DNA from: Circinella minor
Taxonomy: Eukaryota; Mucoromycota; Mucoromycetes; Mucorales; Lichtheimiaceae
DNA: 39,548 nt
Reading direction: 5' to 3'
NCBI GenBank assembly: GCA_016758965.1
Contig: JAEPRB010000318.1
Coordinates: forward strand, 1 to 39,548
Shown here one piece after another: positions 1 to 10,407 of this stretch; the first letter of the stretch is position 1; each line of letters begins with the position of its first letter. The position numbers and the translations under genes were made by a program. The notes beneath the pieces were generated by a model. It saw only the letters and a program-made list of their open reading frames with translations, had not been told where the DNA came from and made no database searches.

Positions 1-404
1 TTTACTATTTTATTAATTCGTTTATAATTTTCATCATCCATCCAAAACTTTTTATAAAAAGTATGAAATGTACTTTGAGGCAAATATTTTTCAATATCAC
101 TTCCAGCAATTCCAGAGACTAGATGATACAATAAGAAAAGCCCTTTTTCAATCTCAAAATAAGGTGCTGGATATTCTTTATTTGTATACAAGACCATTAA
201 AAAGAAAAATACAGCAGTATAACCTAATTTTTTTAATAATATATCTTTAATTTTATCTATATATTTAACATGCTTAATTTCTGTTCTATGTTTGAATTTA
301 TTATTTATAATAGGCCAATTTAATTCAAGAAACATCCAATAATTGGCAATGATAAAGTTTACCTCATCTGTAATTAAAGGTGTATAATCCATTATATTAT
401 CCAT
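1..404 (-). CDS. N-terminal part of a transposase-like ORF, cut by the window edge
   Basis: An uninterrupted frame begins with ATG at 404 and runs leftward off the window, giving at least 134 residues (start MDNIMDYTPLITDEV). No stop is seen before base 1. The composition is protein-like: ANYWMFLELNWPI, KKLGYTAVFFFLMVLYTNKE, then GLFLLYHLVSGIAGSDIEKY. From memory it resembles the N-terminal region of repeated Mucoralean proteins that carry a DDE_Tnp4-type (HARBI-like) nuclease further on, but no catalytic domain lies inside the window. It is 85 bases upstream of, and divergent from, the LINE fragment, which fits a transposon-rich edge. Whether it is intact cannot be judged. The open frame is seen; the family is an inference. 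Confidence 0.55.
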   Translation of the reverse strand, partial: MDNIMDYTPLITDEVNFIIANYWMFLELNWPIINNKFKHRTEIKHVKYIDKIKDILLKKLGYTAVFFFLMVLYTNKEYPAPYFEIEKGLFLLYHLVSGIAGSDIEKYLPQSTFHTFYKKFWMDDENYKRINKIV

Positions 405-492
405 TTTTTATTTAATAGAAAAAGTTCAATTTTGATATAAAAGAACAATTGTTTTTATTGAAAATTATTATATATTTGTAACCATTAAGGTA

Positions 493-1754
493 ATGCATAT
501 TCCACACTATAATCTCCGGGACTCAGCATTGCTTTATGCTGATGATGTTGCCTTAATTGGCTCTCCTCAAGATATGCATAAACTATTAAAAATTGCAGAA
601 AAACATTCAAACGAGCTTAGATTCCAATGGCACCCTAACAAATGTGCCATCATTGAACCTTCAACCGCCACAGCTTCAACTTACCAACTCTATAGTAAAA
701 CAATTCCCAAAGTTTAGGTGTTTTAATATCTTGGCATCCCTTTTAATTGTAACGGCATGAATTCTGATCAACTGGTCAACCAACGAATTACTAAAGCAAC
801 AGGCAATATGGAATTACTACGACAAATTGGTATACATCAATATGGTGTCGGTTTATGGCCAGCTATTCGAGTGTATCGTATGTTTGTTAGGCCCGTTCTA
901 GAATATCGATTAGCCATTACAGCACTTTCTGCAAAACAAAAAGACAAGCTTAATAATGCTCAAAACAGGTGTATTAAAATGGCTATTAACCGTAATCGCT
1001 CCACACCCTTTCCTATGATTGTACCACTAGCTTTAGCAGACTTACCCTCCATGCAAACAAGAACGCGCATTTTACAGCTGAAATTCGTTACTCGCCTACA
1101 AGATTTGCCACTTAGCACCATGGCACGCTCTATCGAATTGTCCTTTCTACAAGGCAAAAATCGTAATAAACAATGGAAACATCTTATGTCAAACAACCCA
1201 TTTTATCAACTTTACAACAAGTTGAAAAGCGATAACAACCCACTAAGTAAAACAATAAATCAAAAACAAGATGAAGAATTCCACACACGCGCGAAAAAAT
1301 GGAAAACAATATGATGTATGCGTCAAAAACAAATGATTGACCCAATTCTGTATCTGCCAGCTTTTCCCCATGACCGTCACCATTAATTAAATGGCACATG
1401 CATTGGCTACCATCCTACCCACTCAAGAACTGTCACTGTGGTGTAATCGCTGCCAACTTAGAACATTATAGTTCTTGCTCACTACTACTCATCCTTCTTG
1501 AAGATCTCAAGGATACCCCATCCCTAAGGCATGAACAACAACCAATTGACTATATACTCCACCGCCTTCCAAGGTCTGAAGTTGGTCTGACTCTCGGTAA
1601 ATGGCAAACGGCCTGGCCAGCTCTCATACATGTACTACAAAAAATTGATTATTTGAGTCATCTAAACGATGATTTCAACACAGACGAACCAGCAACAGAG
1701 GACACTACGGATATTCTTAACCCCCCTCCTACACAATCCCTACCACTAAATTAG
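493..1754 (+). pseudogene. LINE reverse-transcriptase C-terminus, interrupted
   Basis: Reading frame 1 carries LLYADDVALIG (RT motif C, the catalytic Asp pair) at about 520-560, then stops at TAG 715-717 and TAA 724-726. The same frame resumes as YLGIPFN, a common LINE post-catalytic motif, and runs to TGA 1312-1314 through [12 protein letters not shown]. The protein then moves to frame 3 from about 1398, where CMHWLPSYP begins the cysteine-containing tail typical of Mucoralean LINEs. It ends at TAG 1752-1754 after SLPLN. Two stops plus a frame change mean the protein cannot be made. The last 22 residues align with the second copy's tail at 39479-39547 (EPATEDTTDI against EPAPEDAMDI). Confidence 0.85.
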
Positions 1755-1957
1755 CATATATTCATACTACTTCATTAACAACTTCTTTCCTCTTTCTTTT
1801 TATTCTTTCTTATTACTTTCCAGTCACACTAAACTTTTTCTCTCATCAATTTAACTTTTTCCCATACTTGGTTTTTTCAGTTTTTTATTCTATTTTCTAC
1901 CCCTCCTTATATTTATATGTACGTATATATACACTTGCTCTTAATCCTAACGCACCA

Positions 1958-2016
1958 CAAGGAAGCGACTACAGGCCTATAGGCGAAGGTCCACTAGTCT
2001 TCCATCTTAATAAACT
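1958..2016 (+). other. Conserved LINE 3'-UTR block with 10-bp palindrome
   Basis: The last stretch of the LINE 3' UTR is almost identical to the minus-strand block at 39220-39279, whereas the rest of the UTR has drifted and carries indels. It contains the perfect palindrome GCCTATAGGC at 1975-1984, followed by GAAGGTCCA and TAGTCTTCCATCTTAATAAA. In several LINE clades a 3'-end RNA structure recruits the element's own reverse transcriptase, so a recognition element is a reasonable inference. Neither folding nor function can be shown here. Confidence 0.6.
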
Positions 2017-2311
2017 TAAATTTTAAACTAAGCAGATAACATTACTTATCATAAGCGGAAAAAGTTATCTTTTCTAAGCGAATAAATTAACTCTTATAAC
2101 TGAATAAAGTCATTTATCATAAGCGAACAAACCTGTCCTTTGAAAGTAGATAAAATTATATTTTATATGCAGTAATTTTGTGGGTTTGTGTCCAGAGACA
2201 AATGCAAAATCCTGTATTAAATGACTGTTATTATGAAGCCATTGTACGTTGGATACAACACTGTCCCTTTTATTTTATTAATGTCGATTAATATAACACC
2301 CATAATCTTGA

Positions 2312-2988
2312 AAACGATATGGTTGGGTGAAGAAATGTATTAATACAGATATAAATTACCTACAAAATTGTGTGTTTGTTGACAAAACTGGCATCAATAT
2401 CAACATGTGGCAACCCTATGCTCGCTCAACTAATGGCATACCAGAAATTGTTGAAACACCAATGACTCATGCTATATCATCACATACTATCTTGGGAGCA
2501 ATATCTGCAAACGACGTCATAGCAACCGAGATAAGAGAACCAAAGAAGTCTAAGATATTGAAAGTTCATAGCAGTAGGAAAATAAAGCAGCCTCAGAAAA
2601 AAAAGACACACAAGGGGATTATTACTGGTCATTACATGAAATTCATTTCTAAAACATTAGATAAAATGGACAAGCTTCCTGAAATGAGCAATTATTATAT
2701 TATCATAGATAATACACCAATTCATACTTCATACGATGTAATAAGAAAGATTGAAGCAAGAGGTTACAGGGTGCTGTACATTCCTTCATACTCTTCTGAG
2801 CTGAGCCTGATTAAAAAATTCTGGCCAATTCTCAAAGGCGCTGTTAATGAAGTATGTTCAAAGAAACTAAGGACTTGAAGACCAGAATTGTGGAAGCTAG
2901 TGAAAGTATTAGTAAAAAGAGCCTGTATAATGTAGCTCAACACTCTATTAGCAATTTCGAAAAGTGTCTCAATAAAGAACCCCTTTAA
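2312..2988 (+). pseudogene. Tc1/mariner-type DDE transposase, C-terminal part, broken
   Basis: Frame 2 is open from 2312 (after TGA 2309-2311) to TGA 2876-2878 and encodes a DDE_3-like catalytic core. The first Asp is in CVFVDKTGININ (codon 2381-2383) and the second in YYIIIDNTPIHTS (2708-2710). The third region reads SYSSELSLIKKFWPIL, where the family has an acidic residue before NFW; here that codon (2813-2815) encodes Lys. The protein continues in frame 1 from 2872 (DLKTRIVEAS through NKEPL) to TAA 2986-2988, so one frameshift separates core from tail. The N-terminal helix-turn-helix part is not recognisable upstream, and no ATG opens the frame. It sits directly downstream of the LINE. It is dead by three counts: missing N-terminus, lost acidic residue and frameshift. 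Confidence 0.85.
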
Positions 2989-4381
2989 TAAACTTTCTAT
3001 TACAATGATTTTACAAATGTTCCAGACGTTGTTACGTAGATATTTATTTTTGATTCTTATATATTTAAATTTTGTAGCTATATGAGTAACCACATCATGT
3101 TAGACTTGTGATCAAATAGTCATCAAAATATGAAAAGTCTATCAGATCAAACTTTGATAATAGCAAATGCGAAAATTAAACTGATGCAAGTACGAACTTT
3201 GGGAATAGCAAAAACGAAAATTGAGTTAGCACAAAACGAACTTTGGAAATTGCAAAAGCGAAAATTGGACTAGTAGAAAAGTGAAAATTGGGTGGAGAAC
3301 AAAACGAATTTCATTTGTAAGTTATGAAATTTGGGAGTGGAGGCACTGTACATAATAAAAAGAATTAAAATTTTTCATGCTATTTCTTATATCCTTTTTT
3401 ACTTAATATGTCAAATTGCTATAGGAAAGTTAAACGCAATGACACTTTAAACTATTTAATTCAAGTATTTTGTGGAACTAAAAAGGTCAACGTGGTTTAT
3501 ATTATTCTTCAGTTGTAAGTCATCGAGGGGTTAGACTTGTAATATAGCCTGGCCTGGCTGATTGCAAAACCGTAATAACTCTATGTGGTTCACCCAACGA
3601 ATCTTTGCTTGGTTTGTTTGCAGATCAGTTAAAGACATATAATAATAATGTTATGATACCTTATAATATACTTTAATATAAAGATGTCAGTGTTTATAAA
3701 ATATAAACTATCAAGCTAGTTAGGTGTAAAAGCATTATCGACATTGACATTGAAATGTTGAAATACTACATCTTATTTTATTATTTTCATCAGCTTTCTA
3801 CATTGATTAAAGAATAAGTACACTTTTTTAGCTACACTAGCTGTTGTCTTGCTCGCCTATAGTTATAAATAACTCACTGCACATTACTTCCTTGTGGAAG
3901 GGTTATATACTCTGTATCTCCAGGTAGATTCTTTAAATCATACTATATATAGATACACCATCATTTTCTCGATAATGCTCTTTTCTATTATGGCATAATA
4001 ATATGATCTTTTTACTTATATATATACCATCTAGGGGGCTGTTCTTTTTAAAAAAGTTTGTATCTCATTTCGTTTATATTTCTCTCTCTCTCTCTCTCTT
4101 TTTTTTTTTAATGAATAAGTGAATGCAAATATCAATTTAGAGAAACATTTTTACTGAAAACAAACGTGGGTGATATGTATATAATGGACTTCCGTTGATT
4201 TCTTATACATATGTTTTAAAGAGAAATGGAGAGAATTTATTGGTTGGGATATGTTATGTAGAAACCTTTGTAGTACAAGCAGCATTTACAAAATTGGAGT
4301 TGCGACAAATGCGTCAAAAATAAACTTACTTGGGTGATAACCAAACATCTTTGCAAAAAGTCATCCATTTAATAAACTTCA
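2989..4381. other. Intergenic, transposon edge to gamma-SNAP
   Basis: Apart from the 45-bp repeats there is AT-rich DNA without a credible gene. A (TC)n tract near 4081-4100 followed by a T run lies about 280 bases upstream of the gamma-SNAP ATG and may belong to its promoter. No other element was recognised. Confidence 0.5.
3148..3290 (+). repeat. Three imperfect 44-45 bp direct repeats
   Basis: Units start near 3148, 3193 and 3237. Each contains the core AAACTTTG or GAACTTTG, then ATAGCAAA or ATTGCAAA, then GCGAAAATT or ACGAAAATT. A partial fourth unit (GTGAAAATTGGG) follows near 3281. They lie 160 bases past the end of the broken DDE gene and could be subterminal repeats of that element or of a non-autonomous relative. 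No matching array was found on its 5' side, where a different motif (CATAAGCG) recurs near 2050 and 2120. Confidence 0.65.
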
Positions 4382-6426
4382 ATGGAGGCTCAAAGAATTC
4401 GAGAAGGTGTCAAATTAATGCAAGAAGGTGATAAAGCGTATGTACCAATGCAGACTAAATGAAAACAAATAGAAATAAAATAAAATAAATCAGTAGTCTC
4501 TCTTGCTTACTATATAATAGTTATAACTAATTACTAATTATCTTTAAAAGCTCATCCAAAGGTCTTTTTCGTAAACCTGATTGGGATGTTGCTTCAGGCT
4601 GCTATGACCATGCTGGTACGTTTTGTCTTTTTTTTTCAGTTTATGGGAGACTTTTAGTTTTTTTCTTTTTTCTTTTACAGCATTATACATTGACGATATA
4701 CATTCTTGAAAAATGGCAATAGCAACTTCGTTTAAACTAGCAAGATCATATGACCAAGCAGTCCAGGCCTACTTAAAAGCTTCCGAAGCTTTTTTCAAAG
4801 CAGACGCGTAAGCTACTAATATATATAAGCAATGTATTATATAAGATCATTTCTTGTGGCTATATGGAATTTTTAAAACGAATAACCTTTTTTAGAACAC
4901 ATCTCTCCGGTAAAGCGCTTGAAAATGCAGCACTTCTGCTTGCACAACAATTGAGTCAACCACAAAGAGCAGCAGAGTTTTATCAAAGAGCAAGTAATAT
5001 GTTTATGACAGGAGGTAGAATACACTTTTATTTTTTCAATGGGCCTATATTAGTAGATTGTTGGAAGTGAGAATAAAAAAAATGGTAACGAGCTATTTAT
5101 TTTTAACCCCATTATAGGAAGCATTGATCGTGCTGCTGAGCAGCTCGAAAAAGCTGGCAGGTACATATGAATTGAATATGAGTATAAATATATTCTATGT
5201 TGATCTGATAACTGAAAATCATTAGTGAATACATATCTTAATAATAAATTGATTTTTATTTTTAGAGCATTAGAGAACACAGATGCAAATGCGGCTATTG
5301 AAATGTATAGTTCTGCATGTTCATTATATGAACAAGAAGATAGAGGACGTATGGCTATTGAGATATTCAAGAAGGCAGTGACATTATTGATACGTAGCAA
5401 AAAGTAATCACTTTTTTATTTTGGATGATCAGAAACTTAAATTTTTTCTTTAAATATTATCGAATCATCTAATATATTATAACTAGATATGAAAAGGCAG
5501 TGGATATGTTACATCGTCAGTCAGCAGTTTTACGTAAATTGGCCAATCGTTCACATTTGTACAAGGCAAATCTAAGTATCATGATTGTTCTTTTTGCAAT
5601 TGGTGATGAAGTTGAGGCTGGAAAACAATTCAATTTTATGTGCAGGTAAAGCTTACTTAAAAGAGAGGGACTCGTACATGGAAGTGATATCATATTCAAG
5701 TTTCCTTGCTTTTGTTGCTTGGATATATCAATCAAAAACAAAGTAAACTAAATAAATATGTCGATCTATAGCAATGATCCCGGGTTTTCACAAAGTGAAG
5801 AAGCACAGATTGGAGAATTGCTGTTACAAGCATATAATGAAGGTGATCAGGAACTTTTGGAAAAAGCTGTTCGAATGCAACATATTTCATTTTTGGATAA
5901 CGAAGTCGCCAAATTGTCACGTACATTGACAGTACCTGGAGAAACACTTTCAAGTGGAGGCATAGACTCTCAACGTCATCAGCAACGTTCTATGCAAGCT
6001 CCACCGTTACAATCGACTCGTGCACCACCATCATATTCAGGTACAAATTATACAAACAGTAGTGTAAATAATAACAAGCCATCTATGAATAGTAATGTTC
6101 ATGGAATGTCTCCTGCTCAAGTTCGGGCTGAATTATACAGCACGCCATCATCAAATTATAACAATAACAAAAACTCATATAATGAAAAGCCAAGTTCTTT
6201 TACATCAGCTGGTTCACCATCATCACCTCAAGAGCAGCAATCACCTCATCCACCATTACCCCAATCCCAACCAGATGAGAAAAACTACTATCAACCAACA
6301 CCACGCGATTTAGATGAGGAGTTTGCTCGTTTAAACACGAATGAAAAAACAAAACAAACCCCACGTCAACAACAGTCTCCACCAACATTACCTCAAGAAG
6401 AGGATGATGATTTTGATTTACGTTAA
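4382..6426 (+). CDS. Gamma-SNAP (soluble NSF attachment protein gamma), 439 aa
   Basis: Gamma-SNAP helps NSF disassemble SNARE complexes at membranes. Eight exons join in phase: 4382-4437, 4551-4615, 4723-4807, 4896-5014, 5118-5160, 5266-5403, 5487-5645 and 5772-6426. The start is MEAQRIREGVKLMQEGDKA, like animal NAPG (MAAQKINEGLEH). TPR-like helical repeats follow: RSYDQAVQAYLKASEAF, NAALLLAQQLSQPQRAAEFY, SIDRAAEQLEKAGRALENTD, YEQEDRGRMAIEIFKKAV. The helical region ends with FLDNEVAKLSRTLTVPGE near residue 280, also as in NAPG. About residues 285-439 are an extra low-complexity tail rich in Gln, Asn, Pro and Ser, closing with acidic EEDDDFDLR; animal gamma-SNAPs end soon after about 310 residues. 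All introns are 83-126 nt with GT-AG ends. Family assignment is firm; the function of the tail is unknown. Confidence 0.93.
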
Positions 6427-6824
6427 TGAATTATGATTTGAAAAATATATATATATATTTTTGTACCTCTTTTTTTATAAGGATAATTATACAGAGAAGT
6501 GATTTTTTTTACACGTTGCTATTATATAGATGATGTGCCACAACAAACTTTAATGAGTGTAGAATATATATTTATGTGTGTGTGTGTGAGAAAGAGAGAG
6601 AGAGAGAGAGAGAGACCGTATCAGGATGTGGATACCTCGCTTTTATGCAGCTACATCATGTATGAGCTGTTAAATACATTTCTCAATTTTTATGTTATAA
6701 TATATCTGACTAAAGTTACCCATTCGTAGTATATGGATAACAGCTGAAAAAAAAACAAGCTTTATATATGTAAGAATAATATTAAGATGGATAGTTGCTA
6801 TTTATTATTTTTACATTAGAAGAT
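6427..6824. other. Intergenic between two convergent genes
   Basis: This is the shared 3' flank of gamma-SNAP (+) and the Nudix gene (-). It contains a compound (TG)n-(GA)n microsatellite at about 6575-6614. Nothing else was recognised. Confidence 0.6.
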
Positions 6825-8053
6825 TTATTTATTCCTAGGAAACAGTTCAGGTTTATGTTCTACTAGGGCATTATATAATGCCAGAGTAGATAGTAGTTTT
6901 GCATCTGGTGCAATATTCCATGCATCCTTTAAAGCTACCAATTTAAGAGTAATATTTTCACCTTTATCTCGTAATCCTGTGAGTTTTCCTTCCAAAGCTT
7001 GTATGTCGAATTGATCCATATATTTAATACACATAAATAATCGAATAAATTCATCTATATTAGAGTATAGGCATTTCAGAATATATTAATACATTTTATG
7101 ATGTTAAGTTCAAATATAATTATGATCAAGAAAATGATATTCTGTTTATTGCCATCATTAAATTATTTACCACATCCACCAGCTGAAGGGTACATTCCTT
7201 GCCATCGATCACCGTATGCTTCATGAGTAAGATCAATTAATTCATGTTCTTTTATGGATAAGCCTAAAAAAAGAAAAAGGTTTTTGATATATAGGTATAT
7301 ATATTAAATATTCAAAATGATATATAATTGTCAAGGTTTAAAAGATAACCAATAACTAAATTATAATCATTATCTTTACCTGTTTCCTCATATATTTCTT
7401 TTGCAGCTGTCCCTGCAAAATTACCTGAACCATCTAACATACCGGCTGGTAATTCTGGAAAGTCTAAACTTCCAACAGGAACACGTGGCTGCATGGTCAA
7501 TAATATATGATCTTCTTTTTCTGGACATCGTAATATGATAAGCATTGATACAGACCCTCCTCTCTATATTTTTATTGTATAAATATTATTATCTATAGCA
7601 TTATAATCATATATACATACACTCCTTTAGATTGCATTAACTTACCATAAAAACAATTCCGGGAGCAGATTTACCATTTTCTTTAAATCGTACATCGGCT
7701 TTTAATTTGACAAAGCCAAGTTTACCGCATCCAAAGAGATCTGTATTTTGTATCTCAATGGAATGAATATCCATTTCATTTTTCTTTTCGCGTTGCGCTT
7801 TATCCAATCGCGAAACCCAATCTTTAAAAGGACCAAATTCAAGAACTTGGTTTAAAATGTCTGAGGTTGCTCTTGTTACTGGAGTTCCCATAGTAATAGG
7901 AACTGACTGGTCTGCAATAGAAACAGTTTTTGACATGTTGGAAACTGATCGTGTTTCTATTCTTATTATTGGTAAAACAAACTTCTTAGACGTAAATTGA
8001 AGCAAGGGTCGTTGTACTTGAAATAATAGTTTATGCATTGACATTATAATCAT
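6825..8053 (-). CDS. Nudix hydrolase, plant NUDT14-like ADP-sugar diphosphatase, 304 aa
   Basis: Predicted to hydrolyse an ADP-sugar or similar nucleoside diphosphate conjugate. Four exons: 8053-7646, 7563-7380, 7263-7171, 7054-6825. The Nudix fold covers about residues 130-300, with PELPAGMLD at 172-180 and the box helix AAKEIYEETGL around 189-199. The usual Arg of REUxEExGU is Lys191, while the catalytic glutamates Glu192, Glu195 and Glu196 remain. Downstream, YPSAGGCDEF and KLTGLRDKGENI match the plant NUDT14 lineage (PSPGGCDEE, ETGLREHGE). The first 35 residues are rich in Lys/Arg and hydrophobics with no acidic residue, resembling a mitochondrial presequence. Start codons at 8053, 8044 and 8038 are all possible, and an internal Met (MSKTVSIADQ) could give a shorter form. 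Substrate is an inference from similarity. Confidence 0.88.
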
Positions 8054-8461
8054 ATTATAATTTAATATTCAGACTGATTTATATTTTTGCTTTCCCCCCC
8101 CCATCCAATGATATTACATTTTATAGTTTGTAGTTATTAAAGATTATGTTTCATGTCTAACCCATATATTTTATATGGGAATCCAACTTTATTTTTTGAT
8201 TATGGCTAATATTATTATTAATGATAATCTGAATGTAATGATTGCTATAGACCATTTCTATCAAGATGGTAATGTATATGAATATAAGCTGAATTGTGTG
8301 TAGGAAGTTGAAGGGTATCTTTTTTTTAAAAAAAATTTCTTGAGTTATTTCCTTATTATTCATTTTCTCCAGATATTAATTTTCTATATAATAAAAGTTT
8401 AGAGTTTTTCTTTGAATTATTATATATAATATTTATATGGATTTTTTTATTTTTATTTTTT
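8054..8461. other. Intergenic
   Basis: This is the 5' flank of the Nudix gene and the 3' flank of the PACT gene. It carries a C9 run at about 8094-8102. No ORF with coding character was seen. Confidence 0.55.
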
Positions 8462-9966
8462 TTACCTAAGTCGATATACTGCTATGACAGCATTAAAACA
8501 AGCTCTCCATTTTGAAGTAGGTGATAATGATGGTTGACGAATATTATGTGGTATACCTAATTCTTTTAAATACTCCAAAGTTTGTGATTCACTATTTGAA
8601 AAATTTGAATAAGTTAGTATTTGTATTTAATTACTCCCTTTTTTTGTTTTCTTCTTCTTCTTTAAGTTACCATGATTCTAAACTTTTATTAACCAACATT
8701 AAATATCGTTTTTGAAATACTATAGAATAATAATATTATACATATGAGAAATGCTTATGTTAAGTTTAAAATACAGCTTATTTGATTTATATCTGTAAAA
8801 CTTGTACCTAATTCAATTCGTCTTTCACGTTCTATTGCATAACCATCTTGTGCTTCATGAACAGCTACTAATAATCTATCTGTGGATGAATTATGTTCAG
8901 ATCGTTCTCGTTGTCGTTGTTCCGTCTATTGAATTATAATAAAGAAATTTAATAAATATCTTTATCCAATTTGTTTTTTTGTTTGACACATCATGATGTA
9001 TAATATATATAGAGAGATGAAATACTAAAAACTTACATGATATGTTGGAAAGGGTGATAATGGTGATATATTATCCTTCTCTTTTTCGTTATCACGTTGT
9101 TGTTCAATTAATTGAGCTTTCCTTTCGAAAAGATTGTTTAATCGTGCATGTTCTTGTTGATGTAATACTCCGTCTAATTGCTCGGTATCTTCTTCTTTTT
9201 TTTTCAATTGATATTGATCAATTTCATCATTTCCTGTCATTACTGCTGCTGCTGCTGCTTCTACCTATATAGTTATATATAAAATTAATGAGCAATAATA
9301 TATAGATGATAAAAAGTAAATTTATATATATATATATAACCTGTTGTTTCTGTTGTTCTCTTTCAATCATGATCGAATCTAATTGATTCTGTAACGAATG
9401 GATTGTATCTTCTTGACTTGTCACGATATCTTCCAAACGCGTCTTATCATTTAACAGTTGTGATAATTCATCTCGGGTGGATTGAATGGTACTTAATAAA
9501 CTGGCATTTTCTTCACGTAGTCGTCGAACAAGTGCTTTCCATGAAAACTATACTAAAATAAAATGAGTTTTTCTCTTTATGTGTTTTCTTTTTTAAATAC
9601 ATTTTTTCTTTTGTTTAGAAAAAAAAAAACAATCGACATAAACCTCGGAATCCACAGCAAATTGATCTGTTCGATTATCGTTAAAAGACTACATGTACTC
9701 ATTATTATTACTATTACTATCTTAAACGATTGTTGACAAACTTTGGTAATAATATATAAAGAGGTCATTTTACTAAAATACTAAAACTATTGAATACTTA
9801 CCAAGTCGTCATGATCATTAAATTCGCGACCAATTTCGTCAAAAAGGGTACGTGGTACATTATGGAATTTTGCTCCCGAACGTGAATTAGAGCGATCTAT
9901 TATTAAGGATGATTGAGGCAGATCTTTATTAAAGATGTCTGAAGAAAAATCGGCACTAACACTCAT
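8462..9966 (-). CDS. Small PACT-domain (pericentrin/AKAP450-type) MTOC protein, 298 aa
   Basis: Six exons join in phase: 9966-9802, 9547-9341, 9264-9037, 8925-8808, 8719-8671, 8591-8462. Residues 1-55 look disordered (MSVSADFSSDIFNKDL start). Residues 56-215 are coiled-coil-like (RRLREENASLLSTIQ, LQNQLDSIMIEREQQKQQ, a short Ala5 run, QLIEQQRDNEKEKDN). The C-terminus, about 225-298, reads VFQKRYLMLVNKSLESCE, LEYLKELGIP, then KWRACFNAVIAVYRLR. That is the pattern of the PACT domain (YQKKYLLLL...FRSVVxVVIAxxR), which anchors pericentrin, AKAP450 and yeast Pcp1/Spc110-like proteins to centrosomes or spindle pole bodies. Known relatives are about 900-3,000 residues, so this is a minimal version. 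No centrosomin CM1 motif was recognised. The in-frame extension to 10035 is Phe-rich, T-tract-derived and probably 5' UTR. The domain call rests on pattern memory, but the terminal Trp-to-Arg block is distinctive. Confidence 0.72.
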
Positions 9967-10407
9967 GGATTTTATAGATTGAAAAAAACAAAGCAAGATA
10001 AAAAAAAAAACAAAGAATTTATCACAAAAAAGCAAAAAGGGTTAATTTAATTATTATTTTTTTTTTTTTTGTATAAATTGTTTTTATTTATTGAGGTAAT
10101 TGATCCTCAATTTGAATGTGTGAAATATTAGTGGATTAATTATTATTTTTGACGCATTATAAAAGCTTGTATTCCCGAAACGTTGTTTTTATCATACTGT
10201 ATAATGAGTAAATGAATTAATTTTTTTACTCTTCTTTCTCTTTCAATACTTTGATAGTAATCAAACTCATTTAATATTATTATAGTTATTGTTATTATTA
10301 ATTTTTTTTTATTGTTTTGTTTCTCTTTACTGTCTAATTAGAAATAAGAAAAAAAAAAAGAATACATGTTTAGAGTCATTAAAAAAAAAGGAAAAGTATC
10401 TTGCTAC
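9967..10407. other. Intergenic with homopolymer tracts
   Basis: This is the promoter side of the PACT gene and the 3' flank of the dehydrogenase gene. T12-13 and A8-9 tracts are the only features. Confidence 0.5.

Larger units (their letters stand above)
484..2026 (+). mobile_element. 5'-truncated non-LTR retrotransposon (LINE), 3' part with 3' UTR
   Basis: This is the distal third of a LINE. It starts abruptly just before the YADD active-site motif of the reverse transcriptase and continues through the C-terminal region, a roughly 270-base 3' UTR and an A/T-rich end (TTAATAAAC, TTAAATTTT). Its 3' UTR matches the reverse complement of 39205-39480, so a second copy of the same family sits at the other end of the window in opposite orientation. 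Truncation at the 5' end is the usual result of target-primed reverse transcription. Target-site duplications could not be recognised. The upstream border is approximate: an in-frame stop lies at 433-435, and similarity to LINE protein begins near 484. Confidence 0.85.

Noticed and set aside
2030..3300. Terminal inverted repeats for the DDE element
   Set aside because: The CATAAGCG motifs on the left and the 45-bp repeats on the right do not match each other in inverted orientation.
9042..9272. Plus-strand open frame opposite the PACT gene
   Set aside because: It is antisense to a coiled-coil exon; the Leu run is the complement of the Ala/Gln-rich coding strand.
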